54,091 nucleotides of DNA from Listeria fleischmannii subsp. fleischmannii LU2006-1 (GTDB lineage Bacteria; Bacillota; Bacilli; Lactobacillales; Listeriaceae): positions 1 through 54,091 of the forward strand of contig NZ_ALWW01000015.1 in the NCBI RefSeq assembly GCF_000344175.1. Direction: 5' to 3'. Every line of letters starts with the position of its first letter. Position 1 is the stretch's first letter. Position numbers and translations under genes: made by a program. The notes beneath the pieces were generated by a model. It searched no databases, had not been told where the DNA came from, and was given only the letters and a program-made list of their open reading frames with translations. Shown here one piece after another: positions 1 to 9,690 of this stretch.

Positions 1-24
1 GATTGGTGATGATAGAACGTGTTA

Positions 25-2743
25 ATGTTAAAAAACGAATGGAAACGACTTTTCAATAATAAAATTTTACTTATTTCTTCCATCGTAATCTTATTTATCC
101 CGATTTTATACGGTGCTTTTTTCTTAAAATCCGTTTGGGATCCGTACGGCAAAACTGGTGACTTGCCAGTAGCTGTTGTCAATCATGATGAGAGCGTGAA
201 TTATCAAGGAAAAACGCTCGATGTCGGGAATGAACTTGTCAATAATTTAAAAGAAAATAAAGATTTAGATTGGAATTTCGTAAACGCAGATGAGGCAAAA
301 AAAGGTCTGGACAATGGGAAATACTATATGGTTGTGACAATTCCTAAAAACTTCTCTAAAAATGCTTCTACTGTTTTAGATGAAAATCCTAAAAAAATGA
401 ATTTAACTTATAAAATTAATCCTTCTCAAAACTACATTGGTGAAGTAGTAACCGAGCAAGGAGCGAATCAATTAAAAAATGAAGTCGCAACAAGTGTGAC
501 AAAAGAATATGCCAAGAGCGTTTTTGCGCAAATTAAAGAAGTTGGTTCTGGTATGTCAGAAGCAAGTGACGGAGCTTAAAAAATTAAACGATGGCTCAGT
601 TAAGCTTGCGGATGGTAATCAAACCATTACTGAAAATTTAAATAAACTTGCAGAAAGTACTTTGACTTTTAAAGACGGAGCAGAAAGTGCAAACAACGGG
701 GCCGGAAAATTAAAGAACGGCGCAAGTCAAATCAATGTTGCCGTTGGACAAGCTATTGGTGGCGCAAGTCAGTTGACTGATGGGGCAAACAAATTAAGCA
801 ACGGACAAGCTACTTTTTCTAGCAAGTTAAATCAGTATACTGATGGCGTCTCAAAGTCGTCTAACGGGGCCGAAAAACTCTACCCTGCTATGACACAACT
901 AAACGGCGGTATTAATCAATTAGCAGGACAACTCCCTGCTTTATCAGGTGGCGTCAGTCAATTAGCTAATGGACAAAAAGACTTAAATAGCGGCATCACT
1001 AAGTTATCTGCTGGTTTAAGCCAAGCCTCTAAACAAGTGGAAGCAAGCTTAAAAGAGGGAAATTCGAAAGAAGCACAAGATAATATCAAAGCATTAGAAA
1101 ACGGCATTTCGCAAATGGAAGCGGGTATTTCCGAATTAAATGCGACGATTAACGCTACCGGTACAGGTGACAATAATATATTATCGAAACAATTAAAAGA
1201 GCTTCAAGCTGGATTAGAACAATTAAAAGCAAGTAATAATACCTCTTACAATTCGGCGATTGAAGAAGGCGTTAATCAAGCTATAAAACAAGCTGGTATT
1301 GATCCAAATTCCGCAGAAGCAAGTAAAATTATTGCGGTAGCAAAACAAGGCGCGAAAGCAGGAGCAAACGGGGTTAACAATGTTCAAAATCAAAATATTG
1401 AAGAAGCCTTAACTAAAATTAATCAATCACTCCCTGCTATTACTAAATTATCTCAAGGTGTCGCTCAGTTAAATGCGGGAGCTACTCCAGTAAAAGATGG
1501 CGTTTATTCGCTTACTAGCAAAACAAAATCCTCACTTGCTAGCATGCAAACATTAGCAGATGGGCTGAATCAACTTCAAACTGGTGCTATGGCGGCACAA
1601 AATGGTAGCTCCAAACTGGTAAATGGAACAAGCCAATTACAAGCGAACGTGCCAAGTCTTACAAATGGGGTTAATAAGCTATCGGACGGGTCACAGCAAA
1701 TCACTTCAGGAATGGGAAGTTTAAATGGTGGCCTGAAAACGTTGGCGGGTAATAACGGAGCACTAAACGGGGCGAGTGCCGATCTTTCAAGTGGGGCAAA
1801 TGCGCTTAGCGGCGGATTAAATCAACTGTCCGCGAAACTACCAACTCTTCACGAAGGAACAAACGCACTTTCAACTGGTCTTGGCTCGTTAGAAGGCGGC
1901 GTTTCAGCGCTTGCGACAGGGGCCGGTCAAATTAGTGACGGGTCACAGCAACTGGCAGATGGTTCCAAAGCACTTGGCACCGGTTTAAACCAAGTAAATG
2001 ATGGTTCCAAAGAACTTTCTGAAAAACTGGCGGACGGGGCAAAACAAGTGAACGATGCGAAGGCAACAAACAAAACTTACAATATGTTTGCTACGCCTAC
2101 AAAACTTTCTGAGGAAAAAATAAGTGAAGTTCCAAACTACGGCCATGGTTTAGCGCCATACGTTTTATCGCTTGGATTATATGTTGGGGCGCTTGTATTT
2201 AACTTTATCTTCCCAATTCGTCGTCCTTCGATGACACCTTCAAGTGGTCTTGCATGGTGGTTTAGCAAATTCTCAATTGGCTTTATGGCTGCGATTTTAC
2301 AAGCTGTTATTTTAGATGCCATCATGCTAATGCTAGGGCTAGGAGTGAACAGCCTTCCAGAGTTCTTCATGATTTCAATCCTAACATCGCTCACATACAT
2401 GTTCTTAGTCATGTTCCTTGCGATGACTTTCGGAAATCCTGGACGATTCATTGCGATGGTGCTACTCGTCTTACAACTAGGCGGCGCTGGCGGTACATTC
2501 CCAATGCCACTCACAAATTCATTCTTTAACTTTATTCATCCGTTCCTACCAATGTCGTACTCCGTTTACGGGTTTAGACAAGCCATTTCTTCTGGTTTAG
2601 GAAATTCGGTTTATGTGCATAGCGCCATTATTCTCTTCATCATCTTCATCGTGTTCAACATCCTACTAATTGGCACCATGTACTTGAGAAAAAATAGACG
2701 CTTTAAAGTCGATAATGAAAGTTTAATTGAACAAGAAGCATAA
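25..2743 (+). pseudogene. YhgE/Pip-domain membrane protein, apparent frameshift
   Basis: This is a large membrane protein of the YhgE/Pip (phage infection protein, ABC-2 permease-like) family, about 905 aa if repaired. An N-terminal membrane helix follows the start (ILLISSIVILFIPILYGAFF). Next come a YhgE N-terminal extracellular domain and a very long central region of LxxGxxxLxxG-type heptads (coiled-coil-like, about residues 190-690). At least five C-terminal membrane helices end in a charged tail. The frame breaks at 576-579, where GCT is followed by TAA; removing one T gives D-G-A-K-K-L-N-D-G and joins the two halves. In-frame stops lie just upstream, so translation starts at GTG 19 or, more likely, ATG 25. 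The exact role of the family is unsettled: homologues are linked to phage adsorption and to secretion-like export. Given the other homopolymer indels nearby, the break is probably an error. Confidence 0.8.
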
Positions 2744-2771
2744 AAAGAGGGCGCGAATCGCGCCCTCTTTT
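2742..2771. terminator. Bidirectional intrinsic terminator
   Basis: A hairpin with 13-bp arms (AAAAGAGGGCGCG and CGCGCCCTCTTTT) and an AAT loop has an A-run on one side and a T-run on the other. It lies between the convergent YhgE-type gene and the glutamate decarboxylase gene and can serve both. Confidence 0.9.
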
Positions 2772-4175
2772 TTAATGTGTAAAACCATACGTTTTGTTTT
2801 CCCCTTCATCATGATACAAAATCCGCGCTGCATTTAGTTCTTGAATGGCATCATGAAAATCCAAAACAAGCTCTTCCGCCATATTAAAACCTAAATCCGC
2901 ACGGCAGACATAACGCTGAATCACAGTATCTTCCATCGCATTTGGTAGCGGATAAGCCGGCACTTGCCAACCTTTCATTAATAACCGGTCCGCCAAATCA
3001 TAAAGCGTCCAAGGCACGCCCGCATCCTCTTTTAACTTATAACAAACAATAGGAATATTTTCTCCGTTGTTATAAATTTCAAAAAGCCCCGTTTTGTCTA
3101 TTTCTTTTGCTAAAAATAGCGCGACCTTTTTTGTCCGTTCATGGATTTCCTGATAACCGCTAAAGCCAAATCGCAAAAAATTGTAATACTGACCAATAAT
3201 TTGACTCGCACTCCGCGAAAAATTAATCGCCATTGTAGGCATCTTGCCGCCTAAATAACTCACTTCAAACACTAGTTCTTTCGGTAAATATTCCTTGTTC
3301 CTCCAGACAATCCAACCAACACCAGGATAAACAAGCCCGTATTTATGTCCCGATGTATTAATCGAGACCACATTTGGAAGCCTAAAATCCCATTCCAATG
3401 AGGGATCTACAAACGGAGCAAACATCGCCCCACTCGCCCCATCAACATGAATCACAAGCTCATGCTCATGCGTTTCATTATAATCGCCAACAAGCGCATC
3501 TAATTTTTTAATATCATCAAATTTCCCTGTATAGGTAATGCCTAAAATCCCAACAATCCCAATCGTATAATCGTCCACATAGTCCAAAACCTTTTCCGTA
3601 TCTATGCTTAAATGGGCTGCGTCCATTGGCACTTCCCGCATTTCAATATCCCAGTACACACAGAATTTTTCCCAACAAACCTGATATCCTGACGAAATAA
3701 CTAAATTCGGTTTTTGACGCATCACATCGAGCCCTCGTTTTAGTGCTAAATTACGCCATCTAAATTTCATCGCCATTCCGCCAAGCATGCACGCCTCACT
3801 AGATCCGACCGTTGAGGTCCCCATATACGTTTCACTAGGTGGGGCATTCCAAAGGTCCGCCAAAATGTTGACACATCGATTTTCAATTTCCGCCGTTTGC
3901 GGGTATTCTGATTTATCTATAGCATTTTTCTCCAACGTTTCCGCCATCAAACGCTCTGCCTCAGGTTCCATATACGTTTGACAAAACGTCGCCAAATTTT
4001 GTCTGGCATTTCCTTCATCGATAAGTTGATCTTTCACAAGTTGGTAAGCAATCCTTGGTTCCATACCACTTTCTGCCATTTTATATTTAGAAACCGTCAT
4101 TCCCTCTTCTTCTGAACCAAAAATTGGAACTTCATATCGCTTGTCCCATTTTTTATCTTTCTCACCATAAAGCAT
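2772..4175 (-). CDS. Glutamate decarboxylase (orphan GadB/GadD type)
   Basis: PLP-dependent decarboxylase that converts L-glutamate and a proton to GABA and CO2, the core reaction of glutamate-dependent acid resistance. The 467-aa length matches bacterial GadB (about 466). The PLP lysine is in SINTSGHKYGLVYPG, near residue 277, and the cofactor aspartate is in HVDGASG. A strong AAGGAGG site precedes ATG 4175. There is no glutamate/GABA antiporter gene beside it, so this is a stand-alone gene like gadD3 of L. monocytogenes rather than a gadTD pair, and it would rely on an antiporter elsewhere or on internal glutamate. It converges on the YhgE-type gene and is bounded by a shared terminator. 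Family assignment is certain; the paralogue assignment is inference. Confidence 0.96.
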   Translation of the reverse strand: MLYGEKDKKWDKRYEVPIFGSEEEGMTVSKYKMAESGMEPRIAYQLVKDQLIDEGNARQNLATFCQTYMEPEAERLMAETLEKNAIDKSEYPQTAEIENRCVNILADLWNAPPSETYMGTSTVGSSEACMLGGMAMKFRWRNLALKRGLDVMRQKPNLVISSGYQVCWEKFCVYWDIEMREVPMDAAHLSIDTEKVLDYVDDYTIGIVGILGITYTGKFDDIKKLDALVGDYNETHEHELVIHVDGASGAMFAPFVDPSLEWDFRLPNVVSINTSGHKYGLVYPGVGWIVWRNKEYLPKELVFEVSYLGGKMPTMAINFSRSASQIIGQYYNFLRFGFSGYQEIHERTKKVALFLAKEIDKTGLFEIYNNGENIPIVCYKLKEDAGVPWTLYDLADRLLMKGWQVPAYPLPNAMEDTVIQRYVCRADLGFNMAEELVLDFHDAIQELNAARILYHDEGENKTYGFTH

Positions 4176-4330
4176 ATTCTCTTACCTCCTTTTCATTTCC
4201 CTCTACAGATACCCCTAATTGAAATTCAAAAACTAATTTAGTTTCGCATACTACTTTTCTAAGATCACTCTTTTGGCAAAATTTTTTTCAGAAATTAAAA
4301 AAACCAAATATAGATTATAATTAGAAATTT

Positions 4331-4381
4331 TTGATTAAAAGGTAATAGATTGCTATACTAAAATTGTGAATTTTTAGTATA
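4331..4381 (+). promoter_or_regulatory. Promoter with palindromic operator before acyltransferase
   Basis: TTGATT (4331-4336), a 17-bp spacer and TATACT (4354-4359) form a near-consensus SigA promoter. The -10 hexamer is the start of a perfect 10-bp inverted repeat, TATACTAAAA (4354-4363) and TTTTAGTATA (4372-4381), separated by 8 bp. The repeat covers the -10 and start region, so it could be a repressor operator or an early 5' hairpin in the mRNA. The flanking 4176-4330 is AT-rich and holds nothing else that I recognise. Confidence 0.6.
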
Positions 4382-4442
4382 AAAGTTCATTTATACATAG
4401 AAAAAGTTACAACAACTTATGATTAGAGGGGGATAATCAATA

Positions 4443-5201
4443 ATGTTTGAAACTGAAATGGATGCTAATCAAAATCTATTTTTCAACCAAGATAAAGTCC
4501 AATTGAATCATTCAAAAGTAGTTTTTAAAGGTAAAAATAATTGTCTGATTTTAGATGAAGGAGCTATCTTAGACCATTCAGAACTTATATTTTACGGAGA
4601 TAATGCTTTAGTTTATATTAAAAAAACGTATAACAAACATATCCATACAAAATTAAGTGTCCATACAGGTTGCACCGTTTTTATTGATGAAGGCGCTTCA
4701 TTCAATGGCCGCCTAAATATTATGGTATCCGAACATCAAAGCCTAATTGTCGGAAAAGATGTTATGTTTTCCTTTGAATCTTGGATACGCACCTCTGACG
4801 TTCATGCCATCTACAATGTTGAAAACGGCAACCGAATAAACTCCGGGAAATCTGTTTTCATCGGTGAACACGTCTGGCTAGCCCAAGATGTTAAAGTTTT
4901 AAAAGGGGCTACAATCGGTTCTGGAAGCGTGGTAGGCGCTGGGGCAGTCGTTACCTCTACCGTACCAAATAATAGCATCGTAGCTGGAAATCCCTCTAAA
5001 GTAATTAGACATAATATTTTTTGGGAGCGACCTTCTATGCACAATAAACATCCCGAAACACTCCCATCAAAACAAAACCCTGTCAATCCTTTTTTCTATA
5101 AAGGGGCATCCAATCAAAAAGAATGGCAGGAAAATGGAAAAAACTTATCTAATACAGAAAATCCACTAGATAAAAAAAAATTTAATAGATCAAGCTTATA
5201 G
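4443..5201 (+). CDS. Hexapeptide-repeat (XAT-type) acyltransferase
   Basis: Left-handed beta-helix acyltransferase, probably an O-acetyltransferase of a polysaccharide or sugar using acetyl-CoA. The 252-aa product has repeated hexapeptide-like turns from about residue 20 to 195. It ends in the classical XAT signature IGSGSVVGAGAVVT...VPNNSIVAGNPSKVIR; H119 in the DVHAI segment is a candidate catalytic histidine. An AGAGGGGG site precedes ATG 4443. After about residue 200 comes a hydrophilic tail. A run of nine A (5171-5179) lies near the 3' end. With eight A the frame would continue to 5274 and end in ...GLKLLCDLPSPAKKWWQWRN, which looks more protein-like than the present ending. The gene stands alone, so its polymer target cannot be told from context. 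Confidence 0.85.
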   Translation: MFETEMDANQNLFFNQDKVQLNHSKVVFKGKNNCLILDEGAILDHSELIFYGDNALVYIKKTYNKHIHTKLSVHTGCTVFIDEGASFNGRLNIMVSEHQSLIVGKDVMFSFESWIRTSDVHAIYNVENGNRINSGKSVFIGEHVWLAQDVKVLKGATIGSGSVVGAGAVVTSTVPNNSIVAGNPSKVIRHNIFWERPSMHNKHPETLPSKQNPVNPFFYKGASNQKEWQENGKNLSNTENPLDKKKFNRSSL

Positions 5202-5392
5202 TGGATTAAAACTACTTTGTGATTTGCCTTCCCCAGCAAAAAAATGGTGGCAATGGCGTAATACAAAAGCTTAATTATTTCCTCATTAGATTCTATTTTA
5301 GAATTATGCAAACATGTAAAACTAGAATTCTTTATTTAACAAAAAAGCACCCCTTATCATTTACTCAGCTAAGTATCATATTTTTTAATAGC

Positions 5393-5440
5393 CAAACACC
5401 CAAAAGGTTAGATTTTCCGTCTAACTTTTTTGGGTGTTTG
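5393..5440. terminator. Bidirectional intrinsic terminator
   Basis: Long hairpin with arms CAAACACCCAAAA and TTTTTTGGGTGTTTG and an inner stem TTAGA/TCTAA. It lies between the acyltransferase gene and the convergent permease gene. Apart from the possible extended acyltransferase tail, the rest of 5202-5465 shows no gene. Confidence 0.85.
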
Positions 5441-5465
5441 TAAATGTTTTTATGGGGTTCTCTCC

Positions 5466-6800
5466 TTAAACAAATATATCTACAATAAGAACCATAAAGA
5501 ACACACTAAAGGATAACAAAGTTTCTAAAACTGTCCATGTTTTAAATGTTTCTTTCACTGTTAATCCAAGATACTCTTTTACTAACCAGAAACCAGCATC
5601 GTTAACATGGGATAACATAAGTGATCCAGCCCCCGTAGCTATAACAAGCAAAGCCGTGTTGACACCTGTCATACTCTCAACAATCGGAGCAACAATTCCA
5701 GCAGCTGTCGTTAATGCTACTGTAGCGGACCCTGTCGCAACTCGAATTAATCCTGCTACACAGAAACTCATTACAATAGGTGATAGGTGCATTTGACTCG
5801 ACAAGTTAGCAATCGCTGTTGCAACGCCTGTATCAATTAAAATTTGTTTAAAAGCTCCACCAGCACCTATGATTAAAATAATGGATGCAAGAGGCTTCAT
5901 ACTCTCATCCGTTAAATCCCGAATAATATCTGCTTTTAATCCTAAACGGAAACCTAAGAAATAATAGGCCACAAAAACTGAGATAAGTAAGGCAATAAGC
6001 GGGTTTCCAATAAATTCAATGACATTTGTAATCTCTGTTGGCAGTGTAAAGAGTGCTGCAATCATAGTAAGGAGCATTAAGATAATCGGTAAAAATACGA
6101 TGAAGAATGAAATCCCAACAGAAGGTAACCGTTCATTATCTTTTATGGTATCAGGACGTATTAAAGTTGGTTCATGTTCTGGTGTAATTCGTTTACTAAT
6201 GAATTTGGCATACAGTGGTCCGGCTATAATACCGGCTGGTAAGGCAAAACAAATAGCATAAAGTAATACTTGGCTCACGTTAGCATTATAGATACTAATC
6301 GCTGTCATCGCACCTGGATGAGGAGGAATTATACCGTGCGCAATGGATAAACCTGCTAGCACTGGCAAACCAAGCAATAAAATATTCTTTTTAACCGTTT
6401 TTTGTATAGATAATACAATAGGTAATAAAATAACTAAACCAACTTCAAAAAAAACTGGAATTCCGATAATTAGACCTGAAAAGAACATAGCCCATGGCAA
6501 GCGTTTAATTCCAAATTTTTCAATAAAGAAATTAGCAATTTGCATACCCGCGCCTGAGGTGGACATCATTTTACCCAAAATAGTTCCTAATGCAAGTATC
6601 CCTACAAGATGGCCTAAAACCGCGCCAACTCCAGTTTCAAATGCACCAGCAATTTTTCCCCAAGGCATTCCCGCAAATATAGCTAAAAAGATAGTAGCAA
6701 CTGACAAGCTTAGATAAGCGTGCCATTTCCACCAAGACACTCCCAAGATAACGATTAAAATAGCGATAATGGTAATTGAAAATAAGTAAATATCTTGCAT
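5466..6800 (-). CDS. GntP-family gluconate-type permease
   Basis: A 444-aa, strongly hydrophobic protein with about 12-14 predicted membrane segments, typical length for the GntP family of H+ symporters for gluconate and related sugar acids. Recognisable family stretches include GTILGKMMSTSGAGMQIA and GLIRVATGSATVALTTAAGI. It is the last gene of a catabolic operon, 18 bp after the sugar kinase, and has a GAAAGGGAG site before ATG. In context it should import the sugar acid that the operon degrades. GntP permeases do not phosphorylate their substrate, which explains why the operon carries its own kinase. The exact substrate is not visible from sequence. Confidence 0.92.
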   Translation of the reverse strand: MQDIYLFSITIIAILIVILGVSWWKWHAYLSLSVATIFLAIFAGMPWGKIAGAFETGVGAVLGHLVGILALGTILGKMMSTSGAGMQIANFFIEKFGIKRLPWAMFFSGLIIGIPVFFEVGLVILLPIVLSIQKTVKKNILLLGLPVLAGLSIAHGIIPPHPGAMTAISIYNANVSQVLLYAICFALPAGIIAGPLYAKFISKRITPEHEPTLIRPDTIKDNERLPSVGISFFIVFLPIILMLLTMIAALFTLPTEITNVIEFIGNPLIALLISVFVAYYFLGFRLGLKADIIRDLTDESMKPLASIILIIGAGGAFKQILIDTGVATAIANLSSQMHLSPIVMSFCVAGLIRVATGSATVALTTAAGIVAPIVESMTGVNTALLVIATGAGSLMLSHVNDAGFWLVKEYLGLTVKETFKTWTVLETLLSFSVFFMVLIVDIFV

Positions 6801-6818
6801 ATTTTTCTCCCTTTCTTT

Positions 6819-7832
6819 TTAGCGAATCAATGTTTGCCGTTCGCCGTTCATTAATGATTGCACTTCTTCTACGTTTGTATACGGCACATCTCCTGGAATA
6901 GTATGGGCTAAAACTGCATTACAGGTAGCAAATTCCAGCACCTCTTCTTCCGACCACGTTTCTTGATTTAATCCATAAATAATACCTGCTGCATAAGCAT
7001 CTCCTGCGCCGATACGATCATAGATTTCAACAGGCCACTCTTGACTCATTTTGAAAGATTCTCCGTCCATAAATCCACTAATCATGTGCTTTCCGTCTCT
7101 ATCATTACGACTTGTTCCAACATACGTTTTCACACCATACTTTTGTTTTAAAATTTGTATTCCTTCTTCTAATTGGGAGCCATAAGATTTTTCTTGATTA
7201 ACCGAAATATCTAGAAGTTCCTTAATGTCCCGAATACCTCCAAATACAACATCCGCTTTATAAAGAATCTTTTCATACTGTGCTTTAATAAACTCGTGAC
7301 TGTGCTCCGTATTTAAACTTGGACGATAATTAAAATCAAAATACAATTTTTTCCCTAATCGATTGGCATAGTCTGCAAGCTCTAGCGCAGTAGTTCGTGT
7401 TTTTTCATTTAACAATAATGTAATCCCACAAATATGGATGATATCATTCGCCATAACGGCTGCTTCCAAATGATAGCTTTCTGGATTTGCTTGACAAAAA
7501 GCGCTCGCAAGTCGATTTTGGTAGGTCACAACAGTTGGCCGAATGCCATAACCTAACTCTACAAAGTAGCTTCCAATATGGTGATGTTGATTAAAATAAA
7601 TGAAATCATCTTGAATCCCATATTTCCGTATATCTGAGGCAGCCGCTTTCCCAACATGATTATCAGGTAAACTTGTTAATAAACTTACTTCCATACCAAA
7701 GGACTTTAAATTAGTAAGTAAATTAACACCTGTGCCAGTAACTTGATAGGTTAGTTGATTCGTTTGTTCAAGAAGCATGTAATCTGGGGGACTAAAGCGC
7801 AAATTTACTTCTCCATATGATAATACTTTCAT
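6819..7832 (-). CDS. PfkB-family sugar kinase, probably 2-keto-3-deoxygluconate kinase
   Basis: The 337-aa ribokinase/PfkB protein has the C-terminal ATP/anion-hole signature DRIGAGDAYAAGIIYGL near residues 265-281, with the catalytic Asp in GAGD. The N-terminal half has the substrate-lid features of the family, and the length fits KDG kinases (about 310-340). An AGGTAGGGAG site precedes ATG. It lies 11 bp downstream of the KDPG-type aldolase gene, so the likely reaction is ATP + 2-keto-3-deoxygluconate to KDPG, the aldolase substrate. The substrate is inferred from the neighbours; other hexose or keto-sugar kinases share these motifs. Confidence 0.88.
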   Translation of the reverse strand: MKVLSYGEVNLRFSPPDYMLLEQTNQLTYQVTGTGVNLLTNLKSFGMEVSLLTSLPDNHVGKAAASDIRKYGIQDDFIYFNQHHHIGSYFVELGYGIRPTVVTYQNRLASAFCQANPESYHLEAAVMANDIIHICGITLLLNEKTRTTALELADYANRLGKKLYFDFNYRPSLNTEHSHEFIKAQYEKILYKADVVFGGIRDIKELLDISVNQEKSYGSQLEEGIQILKQKYGVKTYVGTSRNDRDGKHMISGFMDGESFKMSQEWPVEIYDRIGAGDAYAAGIIYGLNQETWSEEEVLEFATCNAVLAHTIPGDVPYTNVEEVQSLMNGERQTLIR

Positions 7833-7843
7833 ACTCCCTACCT

Positions 7844-8584
7844 CTAATCCGTTAATTTTTTCATCATGTTATAAAGTGTTTGAACATCTTCTGGTCTTGT
7901 ATCATTGCTTTCTTTATCAATAATAGAACTATATACATGCGGAATGACTTTCTTCACACCAGCATCTAAAGCAATTTTTACAATCTCTTCAAAATTATCT
8001 AATGTAATGCCACCAGTTGGCTCTAAATAAAAATCGTTCTCTGCACACGCTTTAGCCACAGCACGATATTCCTCAACATGCTCTAAACCTTTCATTGGGA
8101 AATATTTAATAGAGCTGCCACCCATATCTTTTAATAAAGCAATAGCCGTTTCTATAGGTACTTCCGCCGCAGCTTCTTGACTACTTAACGGTCCCGTTGC
8201 AAGATTCACATAACCTACACGTCCTGTTGGTGAAACAAGACCATTGACAATCGTATCATCTTGATTTAACAAAGCGCGACTCGCACCGACACCAGTAAAT
8301 ACTTGGTTCACATGTTGCGGTTGAAGCTTAGCTGAAATACGTGTAACCATTGCGCTTTGATTTGGATTTCCAGCACCTAATCCTACTGATAACGCATTAT
8401 CCGTTGCTTCAATATATTTTTGCATATCCTCTATAGCTGCTTCATCTGTTTTGTAATTAATAGAAAGTACCCCCAGCACAACATGACCTTCTGCAGCTTC
8501 ATAACATTCTTTCGCATTTTCTACTGAATTAGCTAAGACATTTAAGCAAATACGATTATTTAAATAGTTTGGTTCTTTTTTCAT
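7844..8584 (-). CDS. DgaF-type KDPG aldolase
   Basis: The 246-aa TIM-barrel protein belongs to the KDGP aldolase family typified by Salmonella DgaF, which cleaves 2-keto-3-deoxy-6-phosphogluconate to pyruvate and glyceraldehyde 3-phosphate. Diagnostic stretches are GLGAGNPNQS (about residue 68), FTGVGASRALL (about 96), SIKYFPMKGL (about 157, probable Schiff-base lysine) and LEPTGGITLDNF (about 192). This family is distinct from classic Eda. It starts directly after the DgaE-like gene (3-bp gap), the same order as dgaE-dgaF, which supports a shared pathway. GGGAAATAATC before ATG is a modest ribosome site, consistent with translational coupling. Confidence 0.88.
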   Translation of the reverse strand: MKKEPNYLNNRICLNVLANSVENAKECYEAAEGHVVLGVLSINYKTDEAAIEDMQKYIEATDNALSVGLGAGNPNQSAMVTRISAKLQPQHVNQVFTGVGASRALLNQDDTIVNGLVSPTGRVGYVNLATGPLSSQEAAAEVPIETAIALLKDMGGSSIKYFPMKGLEHVEEYRAVAKACAENDFYLEPTGGITLDNFEEIVKIALDAGVKKVIPHVYSSIIDKESNDTRPEDVQTLYNMMKKLTD

Positions 8585-8586
8585 GA

Positions 8587-9690
8587 TTATTTCCCACTTT
8601 CCATAATTTCTTTTAGACGATTTTCGATAAGTTTCATTTCTTCTTGATCAACCGCTCGAATATCAAACTCGATAATACCGTTATTCGCTTGATATTCGCG
8701 CGTATAAATCGCAGGATTTTTTTCTTTTAGTAAAGCAATGACTTCCATAGCACTTTTTTCTAACACTTTAACAGAAGCTCTGTAAATATCTCGTCCAGCA
8801 GCATCTTGTACTTGTTTAACTTCGATACCGTGAATTTGATTTAAAGATTCGATAAAAGGAGCTAATCGCTCTTGCATTTCCTGACCTGTTTCTCCTTGTG
8901 TGGTGATGTAGCGCTCGACTGCTCCAGTGAATGCAATAATATTTTCTTTACCAATTTTCATTGCTCGTCCGATACCTTTTGATTGCATTCGCACCCAACT
9001 AATAGGCTCTTTCTTTCCTATTACTAGTCCAGATGTTGGACCATCAATTGCTTTTGCCCCACTATAAATAACTAGTGTTGCTCCTTCTCTTGCGTATTTA
9101 TACAAATCTTCTTCTGCAGCAGCATCTACAATAAGAGGAATATGATATTTCTCGCTAATAGACACCATATCTTGCACGGTCAGCATACTTTTTTGAACGG
9201 TATGATGACTTTTAATATAGAGAAGTGCAGCGGTCTGGTCGGTTATCATCATTTCAACATGCTCTTTTGAACACATATTCGCGTAACCTGCCTCGCGCAC
9301 CTTACCTCCTCCTAGCTCTACCATAACTTCTACCGCTGTGCCGTAATCCACATTATGCCCTTTTGGGAGAATGATCTCTCGCTTTGTTATTTCTTCGGCA
9401 TACGGATGATAGGTATGATAGACATTTCCTTGTCCAATAAGTGCTGCTACAGATTGCGCAATACCTGCTGAGGCACTGGACACAATCACAGCATCCTCAA
9501 CTTTTAATAAGTCCGCAATATAAGCCCCTGTTTTTTTGACTAAATCAGCCATTTCGAAAAAGTTTTGGCCACCAAATTTCTGCAAGGCAACAATGTCGTC
9601 TGGGGTTTTGGAAACACCTAAAATGGTCATTTTACCAGAAGCATTGATAACTCTTTTTAAATTATATTTTTGATATAGGTTCATTTTCAT
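8587..9690 (-). CDS. DgaE/SelA-like PLP enzyme, amino-sugar-acid ammonia-lyase
   Basis: Fold-type I PLP protein related to SelA and to DgaE, the D-glucosaminate-6-phosphate ammonia-lyase of Salmonella. The probable PLP lysine is in IYSGAKAIDGPTSGL near residue 213, preceded by the cofactor aspartate in PLIVDAAAEEDL. At 367 aa it is shorter than true SelA (about 460) and no selenocysteine genes are nearby, so tRNA modification is unlikely. I chose ATG 9690 because GGAGGAGAG lies just before it; an ATG 18 bp upstream would lie on top of that site. The start overlaps the amidohydrolase gene end by 29 bp, indicating coupled translation. It should deaminate a 2-amino-2-deoxy-aldonate to a 2-keto-3-deoxy acid. 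Confidence 0.85.
   Translation of the reverse strand: MKMNLYQKYNLKRVINASGKMTILGVSKTPDDIVALQKFGGQNFFEMADLVKKTGAYIADLLKVEDAVIVSSASAGIAQSVAALIGQGNVYHTYHPYAEEITKREIILPKGHNVDYGTAVEVMVELGGGKVREAGYANMCSKEHVEMMITDQTAALLYIKSHHTVQKSMLTVQDMVSISEKYHIPLIVDAAAEEDLYKYAREGATLVIYSGAKAIDGPTSGLVIGKKEPISWVRMQSKGIGRAMKIGKENIIAFTGAVERYITTQGETGQEMQERLAPFIESLNQIHGIEVKQVQDAAGRDIYRASVKVLEKSAMEVIALLKEKNPAIYTREYQANNGIIEFDIRAVDQEEMKLIENRLKEIMESGK

Noticed and set aside
560-585. Programmed +1 frameshift in the YhgE-type gene (GGAG close before GCT-TAA, somewhat like the prfB site).
   Set aside because: The GGAG is too close to the slip site, and eleven similar one-base breaks occur in unrelated genes across the window, so a sequencing indel is simpler.
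5219-5443. A 74-aa plus-strand open frame after the acyltransferase gene.
   Set aside because: It runs through the terminator hairpin and has no ribosome site; another frame here continues the acyltransferase instead.
8587-9690. Annotation of the PLP enzyme as L-seryl-tRNA(Sec) selenium transferase (SelA).
   Set aside because: It is too short, no selenium genes are nearby, and it is directly followed by a DgaF-type aldolase gene; the SelA name reflects fold similarity only.
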